30,649 nt of DNA, from NCBI GenBank assembly GCA_006844765.1, contig SPJV01000014.1, positions 1-30,649 on the forward strand, written 5' to 3'. Position numbers and translations under genes: made by a program. This document shows, piece by piece, positions 23,626 to 30,502 of this stretch. Source of the DNA: Alphaproteobacteria bacterium (lineage in GTDB: Bacteria > Pseudomonadota > Alphaproteobacteria > UBA8366 > Aestuariispiraceae). The notes below the pieces were generated by a model. That model did no database searches. It was not told the origin of the DNA and worked only from the letters and a program-made list of their open reading frames with translations. Position 1 is the first letter of the stretch, and each line of letters opens with the position of its first letter.

Positions 23626-25092
23626 ATGGACAGATCTGTCGCGGCGGAAACGCTGAATTTCTACACGAGTTTTTCGGAGCGCGACGCTCTGCAAGACCGG
23701 GAACAAGGGTCGGAAGACGGGCAGCAGAACTACCCGCCCGCAGATTCACAATCCTTCTCAGCACATGAGACTTACCGGATTTCCGAAGCTAGAACCGCGA
23801 TCAACAAATATGTCGGTCGCATTCGTGTCGAGCTGGATAAGCTGGACACAAAAATCAGGTCGCTTCGCTCAAAACGCGATGAAGAATACAAGAGTCGTAA
23901 AGCCAGTCTTCAGAACGAAAAAGCGCGTGAGTTGACCCTTTTGAATACAACTCAAGGCCTTGAGCCCGAGGAATATAAAAATCTTATTTCTCAACAAGAC
24001 AGTAGTGTTGAGGCCTACCGTATTGAAAAGAACCGCGCGAAACGGGACGCGAAGATCCGGCTGGCCGATCAACTAACAGACGTCGGGTGGCTGGTTTGGC
24101 TGACGCCCTATATCGGGTTGCTGGGTTTGCTGGCTATTCTGGAAGTGCCTATTAACAACTTGGCCGTCGAATTGGCGTTCGAATTCGTTCCGCCACTCTC
24201 TTACATCATTGCCTTCCTGGTCGGCTTGACCTTCGTTCTGATGGCCCATTTCGCGGGCATTCAAATTCTTCGCTTCATTGATGCCAAAGGTGCGCTGAAG
24301 TTTCTGCATGCAATCTTGTTTCTCGGATTGTTTTTGCTGGCGTCATTTATGGTTTTGATTCTCTTCGAAATGCGGGGCCAGGTCAGCAACTTGCTGGAAG
24401 GGGGTGGCCAGTTGAACTTGCTGCAGGATTCCAACCTCGGCACCTCTGGGGCGTCATCACCGCTGGACATCACCGGACGCATTCTTGGTGAAGACGCGAC
24501 CGCTCCGGCAGAGGCGCCGTTGTCCCAGGAAGCGGCAACACCACCTGCAAACCAAGATACCTGGGATGTGATAAGCGCTTTCTTTGGTAAACTTTTCTCC
24601 GATCCAATGCGGGCGGTATTTGGCATTGGCAGCGATCAGCAAGGAAGTGAGGCCCGGTTCGCCCAGGTTGGCCTCTTGTTACTGAACGCCTTGATCCTTC
24701 TGATCGGTACCGTCTTGTCAGTCATGCGCCATGACCGGAATGCGGATTTGGAACTCACGTTCATGCGGCAAAAAAGAGCTGAGAATCAGATCAACCGCTT
24801 TGTGCGTGCTTATCGCCGGGGGGAGGCCAAACTCAACAAAGACTTTGGCGAACAAATCGCGGAGGTGGAGCGGCAAGCTGACGAAATCAACCAGGACATG
24901 CTTTCTCTGAATGAACAGCGCGAGCAACTCAAAGGTCAGATGCAGAACGAAATGGGCTACGTCCTGAATACTCTGATGGTGCAGTTGAGCGCCTATCAGC
25001 AAGGTAACATGCAAGTGCGCAGAACGCCCGCCCCGGTCTATTTCGGGCGCTACGGTTTTGCGAAGCTCGGTCAGGAGGTACTTGTCGTATGA
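23626..25092 (+). CDS. cassette protein A: four-TM membrane protein with two coiled coils
   Basis: I do not recognise this 488-residue protein. After a polar N-terminus comes a charged coiled coil (about 60-148, rich in Glu, Lys and Arg). Helices follow at about 154-173, 190-212 and 226-247, then a loop of about 98 residues with Gly, Pro and Ala, a fourth helix at 346-367, and a second coiled coil at about 372-445. The positive-inside rule (Arg216, Lys221, Arg367, Arg371) puts both coiled coils in the cytoplasm and the long loop in the periplasm. The ATG at 23626 is chosen for the GAGGGGA before it. Its stop overlaps the start of B by four bases. It is probably a membrane scaffold or signal carrier in the cassette. 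Confidence 0.8.
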   Translation: MDRSVAAETLNFYTSFSERDALQDREQGSEDGQQNYPPADSQSFSAHETYRISEARTAINKYVGRIRVELDKLDTKIRSLRSKRDEEYKSRKASLQNEKARELTLLNTTQGLEPEEYKNLISQQDSSVEAYRIEKNRAKRDAKIRLADQLTDVGWLVWLTPYIGLLGLLAILEVPINNLAVELAFEFVPPLSYIIAFLVGLTFVLMAHFAGIQILRFIDAKGALKFLHAILFLGLFLLASFMVLILFEMRGQVSNLLEGGGQLNLLQDSNLGTSGASSPLDITGRILGEDATAPAEAPLSQEAATPPANQDTWDVISAFFGKLFSDPMRAVFGIGSDQQGSEARFAQVGLLLLNALILLIGTVLSVMRHDRNADLELTFMRQKRAENQINRFVRAYRRGEAKLNKDFGEQIAEVERQADEINQDMLSLNEQREQLKGQMQNEMGYVLNTLMVQLSAYQQGNMQVRRTPAPVYFGRYGFAKLGQEVLVV

Positions 25093-25919
25093 CTGACAAT
25101 CACCTCTTGATCAGATCCGGCAGAACCGTGTTGCTCTTCTCTGCCCTGTTGTTTTCAGCCTTATTACTTACCCCGCAACAAACCAAAGCGCAGGAGCTTT
25201 TCGGAAAGTATTGTTCCGAAGGCATTATCCCTGTGACTGTTTTCATGATCGATCTAACGGAAGTCTATGACGGCGTGGATCGACGCCGTCTCGCAGATGG
25301 TGCGAATGAGTATTTTCAAGCCCTGCGTCCCGGGTGGCGCATGGACATTCTGCCAATCAATGACCGCCCGGGAGAATTCACGCCGATTACAAGTATCTGT
25401 ATCCCAGGTTGCCCCGAGGAACTGGACGTTGGCGAAAGCAATTGGACAACGCAATGCGACAGAATTGGCATTGAGCGGGACAAACGACGATTCCAGGCAG
25501 TCTATGTCGACGTGCTTAAACAAGTGCTGCGGGCTGGCGCCGAAGCCCCCGGCACGGAAATCGTGGCTGGGCTTGAGCAGGCTGGCTACCAATATGACCC
25601 AGGAGAAATTCGCGACCTGACCATTTTCTCCGACATGTTGGAAAACTCGACCCTGAACCGCAAGATTTCCTCCTTTGATCAGGAGAGCGGTAAGATATTC
25701 GTCAAAAAGGCCGCGCGGGTCCTGGAGTCGGTTCGCGCCTTTGAAGGCGCGCGGGTCAAGGCATTCGGCTTCGGCAAGCGGTTGGGGCAAAACAATACGG
25801 ATAAGAAAAAACTTCCGCCGCTAACCAACGCTACCTTGCGGGATATCAGGAATGCCTGGAACCAGATTTTTGGAGACGTTCTTAAGTCAGGCTCATTTAA
25901 ACTACGTCTGAATTACTGA
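25089..25919 (+). CDS. cassette protein B: exported vWA-like protein
   Basis: This 276-residue protein has a signal peptide (basic start, hydrophobic run 12-28, cleavage likely after Ala34 in TKA). The mature part looks like a von Willebrand A-type fold: a first strand TVFMIDLTEVYD, where DLT replaces the usual DxSxS, a helix with RRLADGANEYFQAL, a strand DLTIFSDMLENS with Asp182, and a late strand ARVKAFGFG. The metal site would therefore be only partly canonical. Five cysteines (42, 104, 108, 123 and one in the signal region excluded) could form disulfides. It starts inside the stop of A (ATGA), so the two are translationally coupled. Confidence 0.72.
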   Translation: MTDNHLLIRSGRTVLLFSALLFSALLLTPQQTKAQELFGKYCSEGIIPVTVFMIDLTEVYDGVDRRRLADGANEYFQALRPGWRMDILPINDRPGEFTPITSICIPGCPEELDVGESNWTTQCDRIGIERDKRRFQAVYVDVLKQVLRAGAEAPGTEIVAGLEQAGYQYDPGEIRDLTIFSDMLENSTLNRKISSFDQESGKIFVKKAARVLESVRAFEGARVKAFGFGKRLGQNNTDKKKLPPLTNATLRDIRNAWNQIFGDVLKSGSFKLRLNY

Positions 25920-26005
25920 CGCGTCGGTAAAAATGCGGCGGTTAACGTGTGGCGAAAAATAATGCTTACAGAACCAAAGAAACGTGCGGTCTAAAGGAAA
26001 ATCCA

Positions 26006-26809
26006 ATGGCGTCGAAATACGATCCCAAACTTTGCTTCGTTCTTGAACCGCAGGCTGTTGATCCTGACCCGCAAGAATCTGAGGCTCATGAGAAAAGCAC
26101 ACCGAACCTGATGCAAGATCAGCACAGCACCAATGATTTGGACTTTCTTTTCCGGCATATCGTCGAACCGGCAATAGATGGGCGTGGCTTCCGTATCGTC
26201 CGGTCCTCGGGAATTTCCTTTAACGATATGATGACCCGGGAGCATGAAAATCTGGTTGATGATGCCGGGCTTGTTATAGCCAACCTGACCAAGGCAGATC
26301 CCATTGTTTTCTATTGCCTGGCCCGACGTATGGCACAGACAGCTCGGAATGATCGACCATATATTGTCACGATCCAGCGGCGCGGTGATCGAAATCTCTT
26401 CGACATACCAGGCCCCTTTGCGGACCCAATTCTTTATGGGAATGATCTACCGACAGAAGGGCGAAAGGAAACCAGTATTCGCGACGAAGGGCTTGAGGCC
26501 ATAATCCGCGCGAGAACGGATTTGACCCGCGCCGTGCAGCGCGTGAATGACGACCTTCTCGATTCTGACAGCGCAAATCATGCATCTCACAGTGCTGAAA
26601 AAGGCGCTGGTGAACCGGGGACGTCATCTTCCAGTCAGTCCGCCCAAGGGATGAACAGGGCCAATCAATCGGCAATGGGAAATAGCGGGGAACCGTCAAA
26701 CACGGTCACTTTTGATCAGGAGATCGGTCGTCTCGTGCGTGCCTTGATGCTTAGCGACAAGGACGATTACAGCCTGAAACGCTTCCGCGACCGTCTTTTG
26801 GACCGCTAA
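26006..26809 (+). CDS. cassette protein C: deoxyribosyltransferase/TIR-like fold protein
   Basis: This 267-residue cytoplasmic protein has no signal peptide or membrane helix. Residues 9-125 follow the pattern of a large group of nucleoside-deoxyribosyltransferase-like/TIR-like domains: CFVLEP, then FLFRHIVEPAIDGRGF, a block DDAGLVIANLTKADPIVFYCLARRMA, and a strand RPYIVTIQ. In usual members the third block reads like ADLVIADLTGxNPNVFYELGxAHA. Here Asp is Asn93, the Glu of YELG is Cys104 and the His is Met109, so catalysis may be lost or changed. A Ser/Gly/Asn-rich linker (about 187-232) joins a short C-terminal helical part. The ATG at 26006 follows AAAGGAAAA; a GTG at 25949 has no such site. 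Confidence 0.65.
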   Translation: MASKYDPKLCFVLEPQAVDPDPQESEAHEKSTPNLMQDQHSTNDLDFLFRHIVEPAIDGRGFRIVRSSGISFNDMMTREHENLVDDAGLVIANLTKADPIVFYCLARRMAQTARNDRPYIVTIQRRGDRNLFDIPGPFADPILYGNDLPTEGRKETSIRDEGLEAIIRARTDLTRAVQRVNDDLLDSDSANHASHSAEKGAGEPGTSSSSQSAQGMNRANQSAMGNSGEPSNTVTFDQEIGRLVRALMLSDKDDYSLKRFRDRLLDR

Positions 26810-26814
26810 GGCCC

Positions 26815-26821
26815 GAAGAGG
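26815..26821 (+). promoter_or_regulatory. ribosome binding site before a probable ATT start
   Basis: GAAGAGG lies four bases before ATT at 26826, the first codon after the in-frame TAG at 26823. No ATG, GTG or TTG exists in this frame before the first membrane helix. The site therefore suggests initiation at ATT. Confidence 0.45.
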
Positions 26822-26825
26822 TTAG

Positions 26826-27595
26826 ATTCGTATTACAAACACGATTGCGAACGTTCGGAAGTTTCAAACGCGATGTTTCCTTCTTGCTCTGGCAGGGGCA
26901 ATCCTGATCCAGGCGTTCGGGCCATCTCTTCTCGAAGGCCTTCCTATTCTCGCCCCCCCATCTCCAGAAGAAAATCGCCAAGACCCGTTGATTTTGAGCG
27001 AAGTATTTCGCTCACTTGTGATACTGGCGATAACGCTATTGGCGACATCTATCGTACAATGGTGGCACTACCATGTTACCATAAAAAAGCGAAAACCCTT
27101 TTACGGCTGCTGGAAAAGCCTGGCCCGCGTCAATATTACCTCGGTTTCATGATCACGATTATCGCAATCTCGGTAGGGATGATCGGTGGCCTTGGTCTTT
27201 TTGATGATCCAAATAATCAACAAATCAACACCTACATCGCACATGTTATGCGACAAACCGGTGTTGCGGTGTCTTCGACAGTTATCGGCCTGTTACTTCG
27301 TATGTCCTTCGATGCGAATAATGACGCTTCCATAGTCGACCCCGGATCGAACAGTGACACCGATCCTCCCAGTGAGGGGAACGTAACGCCCCGGTCCGAA
27401 GCAACGCCGGAAAGAACCAGTTCCACCGACATCCCTATCCTTATTGTTGAAAACTGTGGGTGTGGGGACCGACAGTCGCTTACCCACCGTCCGTCTTTCT
27501 CTTGCAGCCGGACACTGTCCGTACCGAAAGAATGGAACACCCAGGACGAATTGGTATGGCAAGAAAGATGCATTTTACTAAAGGGGCGACAATGA
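26826..27595 (+). CDS. cassette protein D: MotA/TolQ/ExbB-like membrane protein, read with a -1 frameshift
   Basis: The gene is split between two frames. From 26826 one frame encodes two helices (CFLLALAGAILIQAF and SLVILAITLLATSIVQWW) and stops at 27150-27152. From about 27089 the -1 frame encodes YLGFMITIIAISVGMIGGLGLF and a block with TGVAVSSTVIGLLLRMSF, the small-residue/Thr/Gly pattern of the last helices of MotA/TolQ/ExbB channels. It ends in ATGA overlap with E. The switch zone holds A AAA AAG at 27083-27089 in the phase needed for -1 slippage. A fused product would be about 256 residues, with a Pro/Ser/Thr linker and four to five late cysteines. No ATG starts the first frame; an ATT with GAAGAGG upstream may. 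Pseudogene or sequencing error remain possible. Confidence 0.6.
27083..27089 (+). other. slippery heptamer A AAA AAG (candidate -1 ribosomal frameshift site)
   Basis: In the upstream frame the codons are ATA (27081), AAA (27084), AAG (27087), so the heptamer has the X XXY YYZ phase of the dnaX site. Slipping back one base gives AAA, AAA, GCG, which enters the downstream coding frame. Only a weak 4-bp stem (GGCT 27105-27108 with AGCC 27117-27120) and a GGTGG at 27061-27065 could act as stimulators. Confidence 0.55.
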
Positions 27596-28467
27596 CGCAG
27601 GAAAAATACGAAAATAAAGTCAAAAGAGTACTCGCAAGCCTCGCAAAACAAGCTGTGTTCGGCGTAACAACCTGCTTGGTGGCATTTGCCCTGACAGCGA
27701 ATACGACGCGAAATGCGCGCGCAGAAAGCTGTCTTTTTGTGCCCGTTGACGATACCGCCGGTAGCACGAATGAGCAACGGCGCTGGCATAGCTTTAGACC
27801 TACAGGAAGCAATGGGCAGGGCCCATCTCAACAGCGAAGTGGTTTTGATCCGGATAGGAAATCACATGGATTAAGCGTTCGTTCGCTTTTTCAATTATAC
27901 TGGAACGAAACGCCTGACGCCTGGAACGGGCAACGCGTGATAACGACATCAAATACCGTAACCGTACGACTAAATATTGACACCGAATGGTATGACTACG
28001 CACCGGAACCGGCTGAAAACAATAAAAAATGGCTGAAGTTCAAGCCGTTTACAACAAACATACCCGATATTGATGACAAGATTCTTCACGCGATCGAGCA
28101 TTTGGAGCAAAGGTTCGGCACGCGATACAATGCCGATCAGGACGCGTTGATTTGGGAAAGGTTGTTTGATCGAGCCTATACCAGACCCGAAAATCCAGGT
28201 GATCCCACGCAGTTTAAATCGAAGGAAATCCTTGTAACAGCAGAGCCTGAAAAATTGTTCACGTGGCTCACCGAGGTGAACGCGGACGAAAGGTTGGATT
28301 GTGAGTTTTTCGTCGACATCTTCAATTTTCCGACACAGGAGCCTGCAATCCGAAACCAAGATGAGTGGGCCGCCGTCATCGGCGCAATGATTCATCTAGA
28401 TCCGGAACGGTTTATTACGGGGTCATTAAACACAATTAGCCCCTATCTTAAGGATCACACTTGGTAA
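27592..28467 (+). CDS. cassette protein E: exported protein, paralogue of F
   Basis: This 291-residue protein has a long signal peptide or anchor (hydrophobic 19-37, likely cleavage after Ala44 in ARA). The mature N-terminus starts ESCLFVPVDD (Cys47), and near the C-terminus is WLTEVNADERLDCEFFVDIFNFP (Cys237). The same two elements occur in F at similar places, so the two are diverged paralogues with a possible disulfide. I do not recognise the family. The ATG at 27592 follows AAAGGGG and overlaps the stop of D (ATGA). Base composition is clearly AT-richer than in core genes. Confidence 0.75.
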   Translation: MTQEKYENKVKRVLASLAKQAVFGVTTCLVAFALTANTTRNARAESCLFVPVDDTAGSTNEQRRWHSFRPTGSNGQGPSQQRSGFDPDRKSHGLSVRSLFQLYWNETPDAWNGQRVITTSNTVTVRLNIDTEWYDYAPEPAENNKKWLKFKPFTTNIPDIDDKILHAIEHLEQRFGTRYNADQDALIWERLFDRAYTRPENPGDPTQFKSKEILVTAEPEKLFTWLTEVNADERLDCEFFVDIFNFPTQEPAIRNQDEWAAVIGAMIHLDPERFITGSLNTISPYLKDHTW

Positions 28468-29345
28468 TGTCCGCCGCCCAAGACGAAGAAAGACCGAGCA
28501 CCCCACCGGATCCTGTTTCTTCCGCGCCGGAAACAGATGAAGAAACAGTCAATTCGACCCTGACCGAACTTGCCCTGATGCTGGTGTTTGTTTTCTCACT
28601 ATTTGGGGCCGCTGCTGTTGCAACTGGTGGGGCTGGAGAAAAAGATCCAAACAGCGAGTTCAGGGTGGCTATAGATACGGCACTCCCAAGCTGCCTCTAC
28701 GAACCCTCTAAGGACAGCGCAGCAGTGCCCTTTGGCCCTGGTAAAGTCCAAATGACCGTACCGGCGGAGACAGGAAAACCGGCTCAGTTTAATGTAAACA
28801 CACGTGACGATTCGAATGCCCCTAAACCGATAGGTTTATTGTCGGTTAGGTGGCTTGGCTTGGACACGTCCAGACCTTCTAGCGTGGAGCCTTCTTATCG
28901 TTTCCAGGTAGAATTCATACCCCAAGTTCAAACAAGCGCTAAATCGGTAAAGTCACCATTCAATATAATCGATAACCAAGCATCATATGCTTTATCGGCG
29001 GCGATTTCAGCTATTCGCCCGGGCGGGCAAGAACCTGACTGGGTAAGTCCAGCAAACTCAATGCCGTCAGTGATATCATTAAACACTCGGTCTCTCGGGA
29101 GTGGAGATCGCGTCTATCTCTTTGCCGAATGGATAATGGAGTTAAATCAGAGGCTCTATGAGGCCTATGACTGCGTATTCTTTGTCGACCTCCTTGATTA
29201 TCCATCGGTGGAATGGCTCAAGTCTCGGAATGCGCCACCCGCTCTCATCAACGCAAGCGGCGCGTATCGAAATGGGCTTCGTGGGATCATTGGTGACAGA
29301 GAAGACCCGAACAACTTTGTAAACCGGATCGTCGAACCGACATAG
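28467..29345 (+). CDS. cassette protein F: MotB/TolR-like anchored periplasmic protein, paralogue of E
   Basis: This 292-residue protein has a cytoplasmic acidic/Pro-rich tail (1-28), one helix at about 32-54 (TLTELALMLVFVFSLFGAAAVA), and a periplasmic domain. A single N-terminal helix opening with a polar Thr-Glu step is the plan of MotB, TolR and ZorB, though the usual Asp is absent (Glu34 is the nearest acidic residue). The periplasmic part has LPSCLYEPSKD (Cys76) and YEAYDCVFFVDLLDYP (Cys236), shared with E. No OmpA-like peptidoglycan motif is visible. The start overlaps the E stop by one base (TAATG). It is the last cassette gene, 72 bp before the DedA-like gene. Confidence 0.75.
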   Translation: MSAAQDEERPSTPPDPVSSAPETDEETVNSTLTELALMLVFVFSLFGAAAVATGGAGEKDPNSEFRVAIDTALPSCLYEPSKDSAAVPFGPGKVQMTVPAETGKPAQFNVNTRDDSNAPKPIGLLSVRWLGLDTSRPSSVEPSYRFQVEFIPQVQTSAKSVKSPFNIIDNQASYALSAAISAIRPGGQEPDWVSPANSMPSVISLNTRSLGSGDRVYLFAEWIMELNQRLYEAYDCVFFVDLLDYPSVEWLKSRNAPPALINASGAYRNGLRGIIGDREDPNNFVNRIVEPT

Positions 29346-29417
29346 AATACACGGGATTGCGCTTTCGGAGGGGAATAGCGTAACTAACGCTTCTTCTGCT
29401 CTGGGTGTTTTGTAACC

Positions 29418-30005
29418 ATGCCTCTGATCCGTGCGCTTTATGACTGGACCTTATCACTTGCCGGCCATCGGTATGCGGTATGGTGGTTGGCGGCCATATC
29501 CTTCATTGAAAGCTCGATCTTTCCGATCCCGCCTGATGTCTTGCTGATCCCGATGATCCTGGCGGCGCGGGAAAAGGCGTTCCGATATGCCGCGATTTGC
29601 ACCATTGCCTCCGTGCTAGGCGGGATGGCCGGGTACGGTATCGGCCACTTCCTTCTAGAGGGCATCGGACGGCCCTTGATAGAGCTATATGGCGCCACCG
29701 ATGCGCTGGAGACCGTCCGGGCAAACTTTGCAGAGAATGGCTGGTGGATCGTGCTAGGCGGCGGGGCGACGCCCTTCCCCTACAAGATCGTCACCATTGC
29801 TTCCGGCGCACTGGGGCTAGATCCACTCGCCTTCACCGGCGCCTCGATCATTGGCCGGGGTCTCCGCTTCTTTCTCGTCGCCGCGCTGCTTTGGAAATTC
29901 GGGGAACCGATCCGACGGTTCATTGAAGAACGGCTGGGACTTGTTGTCACGGTCGGCTTCATGCTCTTGATCGGCGGGTTTCTTGCGGTCAAGTTTCTCC
30001 TATGA
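29418..30005 (+). CDS. DedA/YqaA-family membrane protein
   Basis: This 195-residue protein has about five helices of the SNARE-associated/VTT family. FIESSIFPIPPDVLLIPM is the re-entrant Glu-Pro motif, and GGMAGYGIGHFLLEGIGRPLIE and FTGASIIGRGLRFFLVA complete it. The shape matches the YqaA branch. DedA proteins help recycle lipid carriers and keep membrane potential; the precise substrate is unknown here. The stop overlaps the dsbB start by four bases. The upstream Shine-Dalgarno is poor, so the ATG at 29418 rests on the family N-terminus. Confidence 0.88.
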   Translation: MPLIRALYDWTLSLAGHRYAVWWLAAISFIESSIFPIPPDVLLIPMILAAREKAFRYAAICTIASVLGGMAGYGIGHFLLEGIGRPLIELYGATDALETVRANFAENGWWIVLGGGATPFPYKIVTIASGALGLDPLAFTGASIIGRGLRFFLVAALLWKFGEPIRRFIEERLGLVVTVGFMLLIGGFLAVKFLL

Positions 30006-30502
30006 ACACTCTTATCGCACAGCTACTCGACCCTCGGCGGATCGCGCATCTGATCGTCCTTTCAGCCCTCGCGGTACTGGGGACAGCCTATGTCTTCGAA
30101 TTTGCGTTGGGCTATGAGCCCTGCACGTTGTGCCTCTATCAGCGTCTCCCCTGGTTTCTTGCCATCGGGATCGGGTCACTTGCCATTGTTTTCCGGGCGC
30201 GCCCGATCTTCATCGTTCTGTCGATATTAGCCGCCCTCGTTGTTCTCTCCAACGTCCCCATCGCCGGCTATCATGTCGGGGTGGAACAAGGCTGGTGGGA
30301 AGGTCCAAGCGGCTGCTCAGGCGGCATGACCTTGTCTGCGGACCTCTCCCAGACCCTGGCCCAATTGAATACCCCCGCCCCCCGGTGCGACGCACCGGCC
30401 TGGACGCTGTTCGGAATTTCGATGGCGGGCTATAATCTTTTGCTCGCGCTTTGCGTAGGTGGCATAGCCCTGGCCCGTTTGATGGGGAGGAAAGCCGGAT
30501 GA
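30002..30502 (+). CDS. dsbB: disulfide bond formation protein B
   Basis: This 166-residue inner-membrane protein reoxidises DsbA and passes electrons to quinone. It has four helices. The first periplasmic loop has CTLC (Cys41 and Cys44) followed by YQRLPW, and the second has Cys105 (GPSGCSGG) and Cys129 (APRCDAPAW), so both redox pairs are complete. It overlaps the DedA-like gene and coq7 by four bases each, which makes the three an operon. Coq7 works in ubiquinone synthesis, the electron sink of DsbB. Confidence 0.94.
   Translation: MNTLIAQLLDPRRIAHLIVLSALAVLGTAYVFEFALGYEPCTLCLYQRLPWFLAIGIGSLAIVFRARPIFIVLSILAALVVLSNVPIAGYHVGVEQGWWEGPSGCSGGMTLSADLSQTLAQLNTPAPRCDAPAWTLFGISMAGYNLLLALCVGGIALARLMGRKAG

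Noticed and set aside
26873..27082. N-terminal part of the long frame starting with ATG at 26873
   Set aside because: This part is Arg/Ser/Pro-rich and lacks helices, while the other frame encodes two clean membrane helices over the same bases. Only its later part, from about 27089, looks coding.
27083..27089. A6G run as the frameshift site of an IS3-type transposase
   Set aside because: No transposase motifs (DDE, HTH) and no terminal inverted repeats surround it. The products are membrane proteins.
28467..29345. OmpA-like peptidoglycan-binding domain in F
   Set aside because: The F periplasmic part lacks the TDxxG...NxxLSxxRA pattern of OmpA-like domains.
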